Assembly (NCBI GenBank): GCA_020747015.1
Contig: JAGTJM010000005.1
Span: 186,001 to 250,000, forward strand
Length of the DNA: 64,000 bases
From: Pyrenochaeta sp. MPI-SDFR-AT-0127
Lineage: Eukaryota; Ascomycota; Dothideomycetes; Pleosporales; Cucurbitariaceae
Direction of reading: 5' to 3'
A program made the position numbers and the translations under genes. A model generated the notes under the pieces. That model saw nothing but the letters and a program-made list of their open reading frames with translations. It searched no databases and was not told the DNA's origin. This document shows positions 1 through 12,892 of this stretch, piece by piece; the first letter of the stretch is position 1, and the number at the start of each line of letters is the position of its first letter.

Positions 1-1449
1 GGCTAAACCAAGTGCCGCCGCAAATGCTGAGATGTCGCTATCTTGACCGTCGGTCAATACGACGATTCCAGCGTTCTCCTGACGCTCATTTGGGTCAGTC
101 GAGCCTCTAGTGAGCTCCTCCATACCGACATAGATGCCCCTGCCAATAAAAGTACCACCAACTGCATCGATGCCATCGAAGCTCACCGATGCCGGATCTC
201 CCAACGGATAAATAACCCGAGCATTTGAATCAAAGTCGATAACCGCAACACGGTCGGGAACATTATCTGGGGAGGCTCCAGCTTCAGGGACAAGTGTTGA
301 GACAAAAGCTTGGGCGGCGGCTATCCGCAGAAATCCCGGGTCTGTTTGTTTATTCGAGCCTGAGCTGTCGATGACAAGAGCGATTTTTCGGCCTGTGCAG
401 TCTTTCCATGGCTGATCTCTGACCAGTGAGCATACCATGCGGCCAGCCCGCTTAGGCCCGTATGTTGCTACCAGTTGGGCACGGAAATCGCTCCATTGAC
501 GTCGTGTGTCGACGATAGCAGCCTCAACAGCAAGTTCGAAATTACGGGCAATTCGTCCTCTCGGAGTGATAGGCGCGCTGGTAAGACTATTCGGTGGTGG
601 TATGGATACGCCAGGCATCAAGTTGATGGCACCTTGATCCTTGTTCAAAACTGCGTGCGTAAGAAGTCGTCCCTGTGCAATGCACTCGATTTCGCCGGTC
701 AAGTCAACAGTAGGATCTCCCATAGGACCGCTGGCTCCTAAGGCAATGAAACACCCAGTAGCCAGATCAGGCGGTACTGTAGCGCTCATTCCACCTCTCA
801 GGCTGAGTAAAGGCGCTGGTGCGGGTAGGTGCAGCCCAGGAGGATTCGTGTGTGAGATAGGCTTAGTGTCATCATGGTTGTCCACCCAGTTGCTATGGGT
901 GTAAAAGTCCTGGACACCGTGTAACGCTCGGCCTAGACCGTCCAGCGCATTACACTTCGCGCGGTCGGGAACTCCACCCACGAATGTACATTGTCGTTCG
1001 TTAACGTTTGTTTCGCTTTTGATGACATTATTCTTCTCATCCAGCAGTCCGCTAGCAGCAGCTGTACCCTCGTGGAATCGTTGCGATAGGTGCCCAATAC
1101 ACTTTCGAAGAGCATCTGTCGCTTCGGCGCGACTGCGAGGGTACGTGCCAGAAATTCCATATTTGGCATGATCTATAAAGTCGACATCGTCACAATGGGG
1201 CAAGGGATCCAGGTTCTCGCCAGCGTCAGGTGATCCTACCGCACCCACTGTACCATCCTTGCCGGCAAGTTGATCGATGGATAAAGGTTCGAAACAGTCT
1301 CCAGTAGTCTTTTTGCCGGCAGGGCACTCCAGCGCGACGCGAGTTATACGCTCATGCTCAGCGCCAGGGCCCAACATGCCGAAGGATTGCACCCGGGAAG
1401 GGAGAAGTAACAGGCATAATGTACTCCAGGCCAAAGTCTCGCGTAACAT
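1..1449 (-). CDS. Secreted VWA-domain protein, 5' part (runs off window)
   Basis: An uninterrupted minus-strand frame of 483 codons runs from the ATG at 1449 to the left edge with no intron. The N-terminus (MLRETLAWSTLCLLLLP) is a signal peptide. Residues about 28-40 hold a HERITRVAL segment, and around residue 170 there is LGRALHGVQDFYTHSNW. Both His-rich patches resemble the metal-site helices of the zinc phospholipase C / Het-C type fold; this assignment is inference. A von Willebrand A domain begins near residue 357, with the MIDAS motif DSSGS at 361-365 and a later LTDGQD, so it should bind a divalent cation and a protein ligand. The C-terminus lies outside the window. The protein is probably secreted or cell-wall associated; its substrate is unknown. 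Confidence is high for the VWA domain and moderate for the N-terminal module. Confidence 0.85.
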   Translation of the reverse strand, partial: MLRETLAWSTLCLLLLPSRVQSFGMLGPGAEHERITRVALECPAGKKTTGDCFEPLSIDQLAGKDGTVGAVGSPDAGENLDPLPHCDDVDFIDHAKYGISGTYPRSRAEATDALRKCIGHLSQRFHEGTAAASGLLDEKNNVIKSETNVNERQCTFVGGVPDRAKCNALDGLGRALHGVQDFYTHSNWVDNHDDTKPISHTNPPGLHLPAPAPLLSLRGGMSATVPPDLATGCFIALGASGPMGDPTVDLTGEIECIAQGRLLTHAVLNKDQGAINLMPGVSIPPPNSLTSAPITPRGRIARNFELAVEAAIVDTRRQWSDFRAQLVATYGPKRAGRMVCSLVRDQPWKDCTGRKIALVIDSSGSNKQTDPGFLRIAAAQAFVSTLVPEAGASPDNVPDRVAVIDFDSNARVIYPLGDPASVSFDGIDAVGGTFIGRGIYVGMEELTRGSTDPNERQENAGIVVLTDGQDSDISAFAAALGLA

Positions 1450-4400
1450 GGCGTGGTCTGCTCCTGATTACGTTACTACTCCAGTTCCAATCAAGAGATA
1501 TGTGAGAAGTTTACCTTGTAGTATGCAGCTGTAGCGACGATCTAGGGTTCCCAGCTGGAAAGTCAAGACTAAAATTATTCTTGTATTGCTTCATAGAATA
1601 AACAAAGCATTCAGGCGTTGTTTCAATAGGCTTTTATGCCCCATATCCCCAGGATAATCGGAGCTAGGACGGTTCGACTTCGCCCTTTGGGCATGTGAAA
1701 CTTGTCTTATTCTCCAATTATAGAGCGAAGGTGTGGTATCGTAGCTGTATGTGATGGCTGTGCGTTCGCCTCCTGACGGTCGTTTCTGTCTTGGACGAAG
1801 TCATCCTCAACCATGAGCTAGGCCGCCACTCTCATGAGCCACATCAACCACACCAGTCTTGGTCTTGGTAGATGATCGTTCGTCAATTGGTCGACTTTTT
1901 CGGCTGAATTGTGCACCCGCCCCTCCAAGGTTTCTTTCTTTGGTGCTCGCGTGGATCAAGAGCTGTGTGTATTGAAAGTGATTGGATAAAAGCAGCCCCA
2001 AGTGGCGGCTGTGTGGTCGCTTCAGAGATGAGCGGATTGGTCAAGATGAAAGTTCAGTATTTCTAGGCAGAAGAAAACTATTTGCGCTGCTCCTCAATCG
2101 ATCGTATAGGAGGCTTGTTCTGTATCCTTGAGCATGTTACTTGGCATTCGTGTAAGCAAAAAACGGTGGAATCACAGCTTCAAAGCTTTAGGCACCAATA
2201 TGGACAAATTTCACCTGGGTATCCATTGCGGCTGTTTTCTCTTTTGTGCCAGGGTCCTGCTGGGGTCGATCTGTCTTCAAAATCACAATACAGGAAGTCC
2301 GAATACTTTGATTAGAACGGACATACCAGCGTTGCAGTATTAGCTGCCATGACACCCTATTATCCCAATTTATGTTCACCTCGCCACTGACGAATTGCGC
2401 GGCTCTCCCGTCCCTTCTGACAACATTACTGGCGCATCCTGCGTGTATGGTAGGACAATTGTTATTGGAGGGGATCATGGTGCGGCTGAAGGCTGAAATT
2501 TGGGGCTGGAGGCTGAGGAGGCTATGGCTGTCACAGGATGTTGCCGAACAATATAATTACCCCGCAGCCAAGCTGGCCAAGAAATGAGGGCTTCATGAGG
2601 TCTTACGAATGAAGAATTCGGAAACCAGAAAGTCAGAGTATGTGATAAGATGAAAACATCGAGCAAGCGCGAAGAGATCCAACAGCTCTCATGGTAGTTG
2701 CTTGCTATTCAATCATTCGATAACAATCATCTATATTCTACATACCAACTAATCATCGCTGTCGAAGGATTCTCCACATTTTATGGCCTTCATATTTGAT
2801 TGCTGTATATGCGGTACGTTGTGCTCTGGCTGGGTAGCGAGTCACGCAAACAATATGGGAGCACGGCTAGTCCTACTGCGTTGTGCACCTTGTCTCTCAT
2901 TTTCCAAGCATAGAATGACGAAGATGGTATGGCTCATAAGCCATATCGTAATCGAATTTGTCAACTCATCATTCAGTCGCTAGTGAAGACGTGTGTTGCC
3001 AATGCGCTAAATCTAAATGACAGTGAAACTTCTGTTCGAAAAACACTGCAACTTCAAATGTTGACTAGCGAAGCCTCATCCGTATTTTTGAGCCTTCTCT
3101 TAAGAATACATCAACGCCCAATCTCGGTCAGGTCCTACTATAAATTGAAAGCGTAGATAGTGACCTCTCTTCGTTCCAATGAAATATCGTGACCAACCAA
3201 TAGAACTAGAACGTAGCTTAATGAGGCTCAAGAGGCAAATAGTAACAGAATACAGTTGGATAATGGGTGGAATCACAAAGAAATATGTCTCAACATTTTG
3301 TGAATTCTCATGTGAGATGCAACAGTATACCGGCTTTTTTTGTTTCAGATTAAGGTCAATCATATATGGGTAGCATTAGTACAATAAACCTTTCTTTAAG
3401 AGCAACTAGACAAAATACACATAAGCGTTTCTCAGAAAGTGTGTTCTCTCGTACTATGCGAACGAGAAAAAAGGTTACATAATATATCGACAAATACCCT
3501 TATGAGCCTTGCAGAGACTACAATACAGATTTCAAATCTCCTCTGAGAATATTGCAAGCTAGCCAGAGTCATGACGTCGCCCACTTAGGTCATAACGAAT
3601 AGCCATTCTGTTCTCGTAAATTAGGTACTTCTTTTGGATTTCTATCATCTCTGGCGCGCCTTCAACGGTACGCAGTGATATTAATTGACACGGATACTAG
3701 TGAAACCATTCGGTATCTTTGCAAAAGACGAGTGTTTCGGCCTTGAATCTACTTTTGTACTATTCGATCAATAACATGCCTTCCCCGTAGGACGCGAACC
3801 GGAAATGCTACATTTCCTCTAGGGCTTAATGATGTTTATTGAAGAAACGTATTTAATATTAAGCTTACCAAGTGATCATATGTAGAATTTGCACAATGAC
3901 AGTAGCGCATACGATTTCTAAGTGTTGTTATCTGACATCTGACCGAGAAATTGTTCGGTATAGATTAAGCGGCGACACCGCCAAAGTAGCGTCTAGCAGA
4001 CATCTGTTACAAATTACATTTTAATTGGGTTGAGATTGGTGGCGGGGCAGTGGTTGACGGCATACTTATACCGAGGAGAATTCTTGCCACCGGCGCACTA
4101 GCAGGCTGTAATTGACCATAGCCCACCATAGCTCACAGACCGCCGCCCCATCTACCAGCACCCGACCGTCCTTTCTTTTCCTACAATCCCGGTTGAAAGG
4201 AAATTTTCTAGTCAGGTTCTTCCACTTCGCCCGTCTTTAGCACCAGTATTAATAACAGAATGAATACTGCGAAGGAGAAGCACGATAATGATCTCGACTG
4301 CAACAGCTCGGATTGTGATCGGCTTGGGTAGCAGATGTTTACAGACATATAGAAATTCACGGGAGGTCCTCGATTGTAGGCCGACTCAGATGACCTTTTA

Positions 4401-6034
4401 TATCTCGAATCTATCTGCGGAGTCTTTTGCCTGTGCGTTTTAGTCAGAGGTGATGTTTTCTCCAAGATCTACAGGGGCCGCAGGACAAGTATGGCTCCAT
4501 AGTTCCAAACCCGGGGCTACGCAGGCTCTGATGAGGCTGTGTGGGAACCTAATGTTCAAATCAACGGCAAAGGGAACAAGCTATGCTTGGGTGGCCTCTG
4601 CCCTGTGGAAAAACATTCGACAGTCGCCATATCTCTCCATGGGAAACTGGCTATAGGTATTTGGAGTCCAACACCAAGATCAGCTCACCAATCTTCTTAT
4701 ACCTTCATCAATTCTAGCTAATATATCACAAACTGGCATTTGAACCCCAATTCCAAAGATTAGAAGAAGTAGAAGAAGAACGTCATTGTCAAGAAATGCG
4801 GCCCCCCCGAAACAACATTAAATTGCAGGTAATCATGACCAGGCAATTCGGAAAATCTTTATGTAGCGAATTTCTACGCTGAGTCGCACGGCACAGGAAT
4901 AACACCCAAATGAACAAGCCCAAGGTAGACCTGCTCCACTACGCACGTCCGAGGGGACTGCCACGACCACTAAGATCCACCTCAATTTCATCTCGGGAGC
5001 CTCGATGTGTCATACAGGTCTCAGGGAAGCAGAGTTTGGTCGAACCTAGGGATGCTATCTGGCCAAAGTCCTGGACGATGCAAAGCTTTTGCTAGGTTGG
5101 GTACATGCGGCAGCCTCAGAGGTAACGCTGGCCTTGAAAGCAGCACAGAGTGGAGATGGTCAGATTGAGTATACCATTACATGATCACAGCAATCATAGT
5201 GGAGTCCGTTTCGTTATTTCCACTGTGTGTGTGGTCGACTGATGATATTCGCGGCGATTATGGCGTTGTGGCGGGAACAGCAGATATCCTTGACATTCGA
5301 CTCCAAGATTCTCTCCTATTTTTCTTGCTAAGATTCATAGAGGGGTTTAGCGGAGTATTACGAGCACGGGTGGCGAAATTTATGATGACGTTATTAACAT
5401 TTTTCTTCCCAAGGGTGAACGGTTGCAATTGGGATGTGGGATTGCTCAGTGGAGCGTGAAAGAGTATTGTTTGTGCATCAATCTGATTCTTCAGTCCTAT
5501 TAACTATTGAAATACTATCCGAATTTTTGCATTGATCGATCCAGCAATATACTATCGGTAGTGGAACCTCGGAGTGGACCAAGCAAGGAAGGCGCAAATA
5601 AGCTTTGATTCAACGCCCAGTACGAGTTAACTCGAAAGGTGACAGGGTTACCGATGACCAATTGCTCCTATAGTATGTTCGAACGTACTGCAATGTAACA
5701 TTGAAGCAGCTATTTAACAATGATGGCACGTGAATACCGGCGAAAAGTGGCCTTGTTCACGTCGCTTCAAATATATTGCCTACAATTGGCCGACAATGCT
5801 GTCCTACTAGTTGTCAAAGCTCACGCTATGCATGGTTGTATGCCTGTCACTCTATTATTGGATATCTTGGCACCCGGCCATTCGACCTGACTCGGAAAGG
5901 GAGCATGAGCATTCGGAGAAGGACCGAAGGATATAGCATTCCAATAAATATACAAGAGCTGCACTGATCCGGTATGATTGATAGGAATTCTAACCCCCAC
6001 AACACTCGTTTCTTATATTTCTTTTCTCGTGAAT
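1450..6034. other. Long intergenic stretch, no supported gene
   Basis: All open frames here are short, overlap on both strands and show no recognisable motif. A weakly protein-like minus-stop stretch around 4940-5180 (plus strand, one internal stop) could be a very old gene fragment, but I cannot name it. Nothing else is visible. The last part should contain the promoter of the downstream peroxidase. Confidence 0.5.
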
Positions 6035-7792
6035 ATGCTATACCCTCTTAATATAATCACAAGCTTTGGCTTATTAGCAGGCGGAGTGAGCGCAGCATAC
6101 GTGTGGCCAGGACCGCACGACCACATAGAAGACTTGCTTTTCCTTCAAAGCGGTTATCTGCGATTTGGGAGCCTCGCTGATCGTGAGTACCAATAGCAGG
6201 ACGAATCTAGAAAAAATGATGCTGATATGATATACAGAGATCCAAACTTGCGCATTTGGAGCAAATCAACCAGGAATACAGAAGACAGCAGAATGGGTTC
6301 GAACGACATTTCATGACGCCGTAACCCATGATGCTGTAGCTAAGACTGGGGGACTTGACGCATCCATCATGTTCGAACTTGACCGGGCCGAGAACCTCGG
6401 CGCTGCTTTGAACAGTACACTTGCAGACATATCCAGTGACGTATCTGTTAAGACTTCGGCAGCCGATCTTCTTGCATTATCCCTTGTCATGTCGGTGGCT
6501 AGGTGTGGGGACCTGAGAGTGCCTTTGAGACTTGGTCGTATTGATGCTACGGAGGCTGGACCTTTAGGAGTTCCAGAGGCGCATACAGATCTCAACACCA
6601 CGAAGAAAGCATTCGAGAAAGCAGGATTCAACCAAGGTGAATATGCTCATAAGCTTTTCTGTCTGACTCTTTTTGATCACAATCTGGAAAGAGAAAAGCG
6701 CAGGGCTGATAATTTGCAGAGGACATGATAACATTGGTAGCATGTGGCCACACCATCGGCAGCGTCCACAGTGTCGACCATCCTGAGATTGTTTCGGGAA
6801 CGCCTAGTGAAGAAAACATAGCTCAATTCGACACTACGGCGAGCAATTTCGACTCCGCCGTAGTATCCGAGTATCTGAACAACACAACAAAGAATCCCCT
6901 CGTCATCAATGCGAACACTACCCTCAATTCGGATGCTCGCATTTTTGGATCAGACGGAAACGCGACTATGACGAAAATGAAGGACCAATCGGTATACAAG
7001 GCGCAGTGTGAGAATGTCTTTGAGCGCTTGCTCGACCTCGTCCCGGCGAGCGTAACACTCAGTGAACCTCTCCAGCCTATAGACATAAAACCATACATCG
7101 AAACCCACCAACTTCAAGGAAACTCATCTATCTCTTTCACTGGCCGTATTCGGATCCGAACCACAACAACGCCTCCCATCGATCCGAACTCTATCTCTGT
7201 ATCCCTTGTTCCTACATCCCGTGCTGGCATCCGCAGCAACCAGTCCATCTCCACTACCATGGCAAGATTCAAAGGCGGCTCCTCATTTGGATATATGCGA
7301 GAAAACTTCCAGTGGTACGAGTTTGACACGGTCTTGGATGCTAGCACCGGGATCAGCGCGTTCGATGTGGTGCTTACAAGCCTTGATAAAGGGGTAAAAA
7401 CAACATATGATAATGCTGGTACGGGCGGATATAAGATCAATCCGTACATTCTTTTCCAGCAGCCGAATTCGTGTATCGAGACGACAAATCTAAATGGCAA
7501 GCTAACCATCATTGCTGCCATCCACCAGAGTAAATTACAAGACAATGCTCCAATCATGAAGTTGGTTCATCGCGTACCACTGCCACGTAGCTTTATGAGC
7601 AAGATGGAGGTGGAGACCGTTTCACTTCAAAGGGTTGCCGGTGGAAATGGAGAGTTCGTTTACCACAAAGCCCAGGTCCCGCTAGAGGTTTCAAGTTGGA
7701 GGACGAGCTTTGACGTTGAGGTTGGGGAAGAGAAATTAGATTATCAGCTTACAACGCGGTTGCTGGATCATGCATGTGCAGCGCTGGGTTAG
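6035..7792 (+). CDS. Secreted heme peroxidase (plant/fungal peroxidase superfamily)
   Basis: Exons 6035-6182, 6238-6636 and 6720-7792 join in frame to 539 aa; introns are 55 and 83 bp with GTGAGT and GTGAAT donors. I chose the ATG at 6035 because MLYPLNIITSFGLLAGGVSA is a clean signal peptide; an in-frame ATG at 5978 would put 19 residues in front of it. The spliced protein has the distal site RTTFHDA (Arg71, His75), the DATEAGPLGVPE segment, and the proximal heme ligand in LVACGHTIG (His193). These define a class II-like fungal peroxidase that oxidises substrates with H2O2. The segment around the proximal His only becomes continuous once intron 2 is removed, which supports the model. The long C-terminal half (about residues 270-539) is beta-rich, N-glycosylation-prone and of unknown role. 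No neighbouring gene suggests a substrate. Confidence 0.88.
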
Positions 7793-10254
7793 ATTTCATC
7801 CATCGCAGACATACGTTGATAGTGGTCAATAGAGAAAAACGGACTAGGCGTATTTGAGAAAAACTTCACGAGATGATGTACTTCATGCTGAACCACTATA
7901 TTCAAAGTATTTGCGTGAACAGGTGTGGCCAGATGAGGGAAAACTAATATAGTGCTGTCGGTGCAAAGGCCTTTGAAGGCGAAATAGCAGAGTCTCGATG
8001 GGTGTTCAGATGTATGTTGACATGATAATCTCTGGCGCTGAATATGAAGTATTGTATGATACATTTTGATATATATTATCTACAATTGCCTATGCAGTGC
8101 CCCCGCTGAGGTGTATTACAATTTGGATAAGAAATAACAAGGCTGGTCTGCGTTAAGTATCTTTCATAAGTAAATCTAGACGAAACATCCTTTAGTAGAA
8201 ACACTTTGTACCAAGACCTTCATACTACCAGCATGCCACCTAACATACGGTGGAAGATGATTGCATAAAGGTTTAACATTGCTATCGTTGTGCAAGCCCA
8301 ATACTTCTTCGAATAATTTATGACCTTTTTTATTTTCTTCGCAGGCTTCCTAGGTGGCCCAAAAGATGCTTTAATGTTGAATTGTAGACTATATAAGGGT
8401 TGGAAACAAATTCAGGCCTCTTTTGTCCAAATTTCAAAAGTTTCCGAGGCTTTTCGATGGAATTTCACTCTTTCGTTACACGCGCCCGCAATGGTAGGAC
8501 TTTTATGGTACTGTAGAGGGAAGTCATGACTGTGGATGGTCGGCGGATAACGGTGCTCAGTTTGTTACAGTAGGTGTAACAAGTTGTCGAAAGAATTAAG
8601 AGAGAAAATAGGAAGATTGAGAGGTAATAAAGCCTTTACTGCTCATCCTTCAAAGTAGAGCTAGCACTATATTTTCGGCCTGCGACTTAAACAGTGGTAG
8701 AGGTATTCGTAGTGAAGATATTTGAAAGATGTTGGGCAAAGGGACTTGCGCCATATCCACTGCTCCTAATTTTCTGGTTGAAGAGCTAGAGCTTTGGAAA
8801 ATACAGTTGCATGTGATCGGGAGCTACCAATGGTAAGAAAATATTGGAAAGTTACTCGATCGAACTCTCCGGCCACCAATTGTTACGAAGTGGTATCTCG
8901 TCTCGTGCCGGAGTTTTCACGCGTAGGCCTGTTATATGCAAGGATGCAATTCGTGCGCAAGCGTTTCCTTCACCGATCTGATGTCGCCAGATTTATTGCC
9001 GGGGCCGTAATCTCTGCACTGCAGAGAGTTGAATCCATCTTGAGTTAATAAGTCCTTTCACAGCCCCCCAATCAACTTGAAGATGTAACTTGACTGTCTT
9101 CACCCTGATTTGTATGAGGTTGCGTAGATCGAGAGAGCTTTCGCCGTTGCGCTCTGGGGTGGCGCGAAATCTTTAGCGTCAGCTGCGCGCAACCCTGGTG
9201 CCGCATTCAGTCTTTAATCTCAACGTACTTGATATACATCCAATTCGCCGTGGGACTGTTTTCGGGTCAATCCAATGCCTCTGCACGGAGTGCTATTGCT
9301 ACGAAGTTGACAAACATAACTGATAACTAAACGACGAGACAAATGAGACAGATTGGACTTCAGATTGACCAACATGGCCCGTCGGAGGCAAGATGCAGGA
9401 TCGGAAAACCTGGTGACGAATGGATCTACGAACGCTTTCGCGTAATTGCCCAGCAATATATCTTTCTAGCTGGAGGACCGAACATTACTCGGCTTGATGG
9501 AAGTCTTGGCGCCTGTGATTTGAATATCGCCTCACTTCTTCAGAATCTTGGCTGTGGACTCTGGGGAAGCTCAATATTGTTTCTCAAGCGCCAATTGCAC
9601 CTGCGCGTACACTTCAAAGTTGGGACTTGACTTCCAACACCGCCTCACTTCTGGGTTGCCATAAGGGAGTTTCCTACTTGTGAAGTACTAGGACCCCTCA
9701 CACCTTTTTAATTTCCTATTCAATGCATGTTGTTGTTTTTGGAACGCTTGACCATATTGCTAATCTGCACACATAACCTCGCACATATGGTGGTCGTGAG
9801 ATTCAATGTGAACTTACACATGGCTCCCTGTTCGGACTTACCGCCGCTGCCATGGATGCAATATCATTCTCCTCGGACCGGAATTCCCTCGACGAGCAAT
9901 ATAACCAGCTCGAATTGCTTGAAATTGCGACTTTGTGGGAGTGAAGAAGTAGGATGAATAGCGAACTTCAATTAGCTGGAAATAGCAAAACGAAAAGCTG
10001 AGGCAGCAGCACCGAGGACACTTGAAGATCCTTTCTATACTGAAAGGCTACTTATGCAAGCAATAAAGAGGCAGTGAGTTTGGTAGCCCAGAAGAGATGG
10101 AAGACTTTCGGAGAGCAAAAGGAACTTGAAACAATCTTGATGTCTCTGGATATATACACCTAAAATTGAAATATCGAAGCTAGATACATTCTAGTCTATT
10201 ACTGCTTCACTAACAAAACGAAGCCATTTGGAGGTAAAATAAAACTAAGACAAT
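7793..10254. other. Intergenic, no supported gene
   Basis: There are only short frames without family resemblance, including 8794-9048 and 9343-9630 on the plus strand. The part next to 10255 is the downstream flank of the broken GH13 gene. I see no repeats or RNA genes. Confidence 0.5.
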
Positions 10255-12575
10255 GGTCTGTCACTTGGGTTACCTGACCGTAGTTTCCGATACTCTGTCC
10301 GCCATAAAATGTGGAGTCGCTATTAAAGACTTCTTTCTAACCCTTATTGGGAATAGCTATCGCGTCCTGACACACCGTGTACCGGTTGCTGAATGCTGAA
10401 TTGTTTAAGCTACCAATGATAACTACTTCTTCAACACTGCTCTATCGCTTGAATGCAATTACACGGTTGCTGTTAGACTGGTGCAGAATATCTATGTTGT
10501 TGAATCGAATGGAGGCCAAACCTGTTCGTTAACTAATGAGATCTTTGAAGAAGTGAAACATGGGTCTGCCTATCCCATCTCGCAGTGCGATAATGTCTTC
10601 CCGGCGGTGGAGAAAGTTGTTGTACCTGTATGGTTGCTGAGCTCCCACCTCTTCGCCCATGAAGAACACGGGAGTAGCTGCGGAGAGCAGCGATAGACCG
10701 TAGCACAAAACGTACCTGGCTTTGGCCACGGTACGTGTTGGACCAAATAAAGGTGCATGATTAACAGCTACCACTATGGTGCGGGCAGGACCTCCAGCGT
10801 TACCAGCTTCGTCGCGTGATTCAGGAACAATCACTCGATAATATCTTGTGTTATAAAGCGCTTCAGAGAGGTGGTCAAACTGGAGCGCGTCGTTTTCGCC
10901 CAATCCCGCATTGAAAAATAGTCGGGGCCAGCCTCCTGAATAGTCTGAGTCACCAATAAGGCAGTGATAGAATCCAAGATCCCATTTCGCCTGAAATCCA
11001 AGTCCACCCTGTGTTGAAGGTTTCGTTATAGCATCCCACCCTGTGCGATCTTCCGCGATCAATATCACTGCCGGCTTGATCATACGCAAGGTTCGACTCC
11101 ATTGACACAGAAAATTCTGCCCGTAAACATTGGCATGGCCCAACTCACGCCCATCAACATAAAGTTTATTGTTCCGGTGAATAGCATCTGTCAGGTCAAC
11201 GCGAAATCCATCAACGTGCATCTCCTCCACCAGGAATGCGGCACCACTAGTGAACGTCCCAGAATTGGTGAGTAAATCTGGTGGAATCGTTGTGGAGATA
11301 GCCTCCAGAAGGTTCTGATTACGGAGAGCTCAGTGCCTCATTCCAAAAATAGATATTTTTCTCTGCAAGTACGGAATCGTACGCCCATTCAGCACGGGTT
11401 GCCTTTTGATCATAGTGATTATAACACACATCCTAAATGACGGCTATTCCATTCTGATGACATTCGCGTACGAGATGGCGATACTTGTCACGGCCGCCAG
11501 CGCTTGACTCCACGCAAAAGTGGTGCGTGTTTCCATACCCCCAGCCCACGTTTCCGTCGAACTCAGCCATAGACAGCAGCTCGACCGCATTGACACAGTG
11601 TTTGCGCAGATGATCGAGAATCTGGATAGCGTCATCCAAGTCGCCACCTGTTGCCCTCCCCAAGCCCATAAGCTAACATGTAGTTCGTAGAAGAAAGGAT
11701 CTTTTAAATTTGTCCGAATTGTTCGGTCATGTATAAATTCGGATGCCCAAAACTCCTCAGCAGGGGTAAGATTGGACTTTGCCGATGCAGATTCTTCATT
11801 CCACATCTGGAATAATGATAACACTACAACTGTGAAGGCCATCCGAAGTCTCAAGACGATTATCCCAAGGCGGTGGTTTCTGATCTGCTTTCCCACTTTG
11901 GCTGCGTAAATAAATATCGGATCGGTACACTAGATCGCTCTGTTTGTTGCGAATTCGATACGTATACAGGCTGTCCTGGAAAGCGTTGTAAGGCTTTCGG
12001 TGCTGCCCTCCCACATCCCATCACGTGACTGGGGTAGGATTACCTCTGGATAATCATTGTTGATCCCCGATACTTGGTCATCAATGTGGTCCTTGTTCGA
12101 AAACCCGAAGACGGCAGATACTTCTTGAGCGTTTGGTGCCTAGACAGCAAAGTGTAGTAGGTCATCTCTAGCCTCCATTGGAAGGCGTCTATTTGCGCCC
12201 GAGTCGACTACAATATGTCGAATAGTAGCGCTCGACTTGCTAAATGGAAACAATTGTATCGGGATTTTGAATTTGAAACTCCAGTTACTGCTCCGTGGAG
12301 TTCACATCCTCGACCTCTATATGGGGATACCCCAAAAGTTGAAGAACCCGTTGCCATCTAGAACGGCAGCCCATTGGATTTTTTATTATCATCTGTAAAG
12401 TCTAATGCAATGGAAGCATCAAGCACGGGGCAGCCATCAGGGCCATCGATCGTTGCCATGGGGCTCTCCATCCACTGTTCGGAAAACCGGACATTGCTAT
12501 CCCAGCTGCCTTTCAAACGCGGGACTCAAAATATTGGATCGTTGAAGACCCGTGACGTACTCGAACGTGATGGTT
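10255..12575 (-). pseudogene. Broken GH13 branching-enzyme-like gene (bacterial GlgB type)
   Basis: Reading the minus strand across frames gives one collinear enzyme. It starts with a carbohydrate-binding-like start (LKGSWDSN near 12510). An all-beta segment follows (AVFGFSNKDHIDDQ near 12100), then the first TIM-barrel region (GNVGWGYGNTHHF near 11550). Next come the region with the catalytic nucleophile motif (VDGFRVDL near 11205), the acid/base region (ILIAEDRTGWD near 11050), the late catalytic His region, and a C-terminal beta domain ending near 10255 (NSDSTFYGGQSIGN). It is broken by stops at about 11425, 11318, 10526 and 10458, another near 10346, and by several frameshifts between 11220 and 12330. 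The family uses retaining GH13 chemistry on alpha-1,4-glucans, and this architecture is typical of bacteria. Some stops are C-to-T or G-to-A type and compatible with RIP, but the frameshifts are not. It cannot yield an active enzyme. Confidence 0.85.
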
Positions 12576-12892
12576 ACAGACTATGACATGTGAGAAAGCT
12601 TCATCATAGTGCATATAGCGGGATAACTTGTCTAGACATTGTACTACCATTTTTCGTATCTTGACAGGTGCAATAATTGGAGATGTTGGGATTAGGTTAT
12701 ATGAAAGGACGCTGGCTTTAGCTTAAGTATTGTATCTGCTCGAAGGGTTCAAATGCCATGGAGCGTTTCCCAAGCAAGGCAGCCCCGACCGAATCAAGTC
12801 TTATGCCCCGGATTACCACCAGTTAAAACTCCAGACGCAACACCAAAAAGTCTCCAGAGGTAAGCATAGGTGTAGAGGGGCTAGGAGCACCT

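Noticed and set aside
7114..7557. 147-aa minus-strand frame
   Set aside because: Antisense shadow of peroxidase exon 3.
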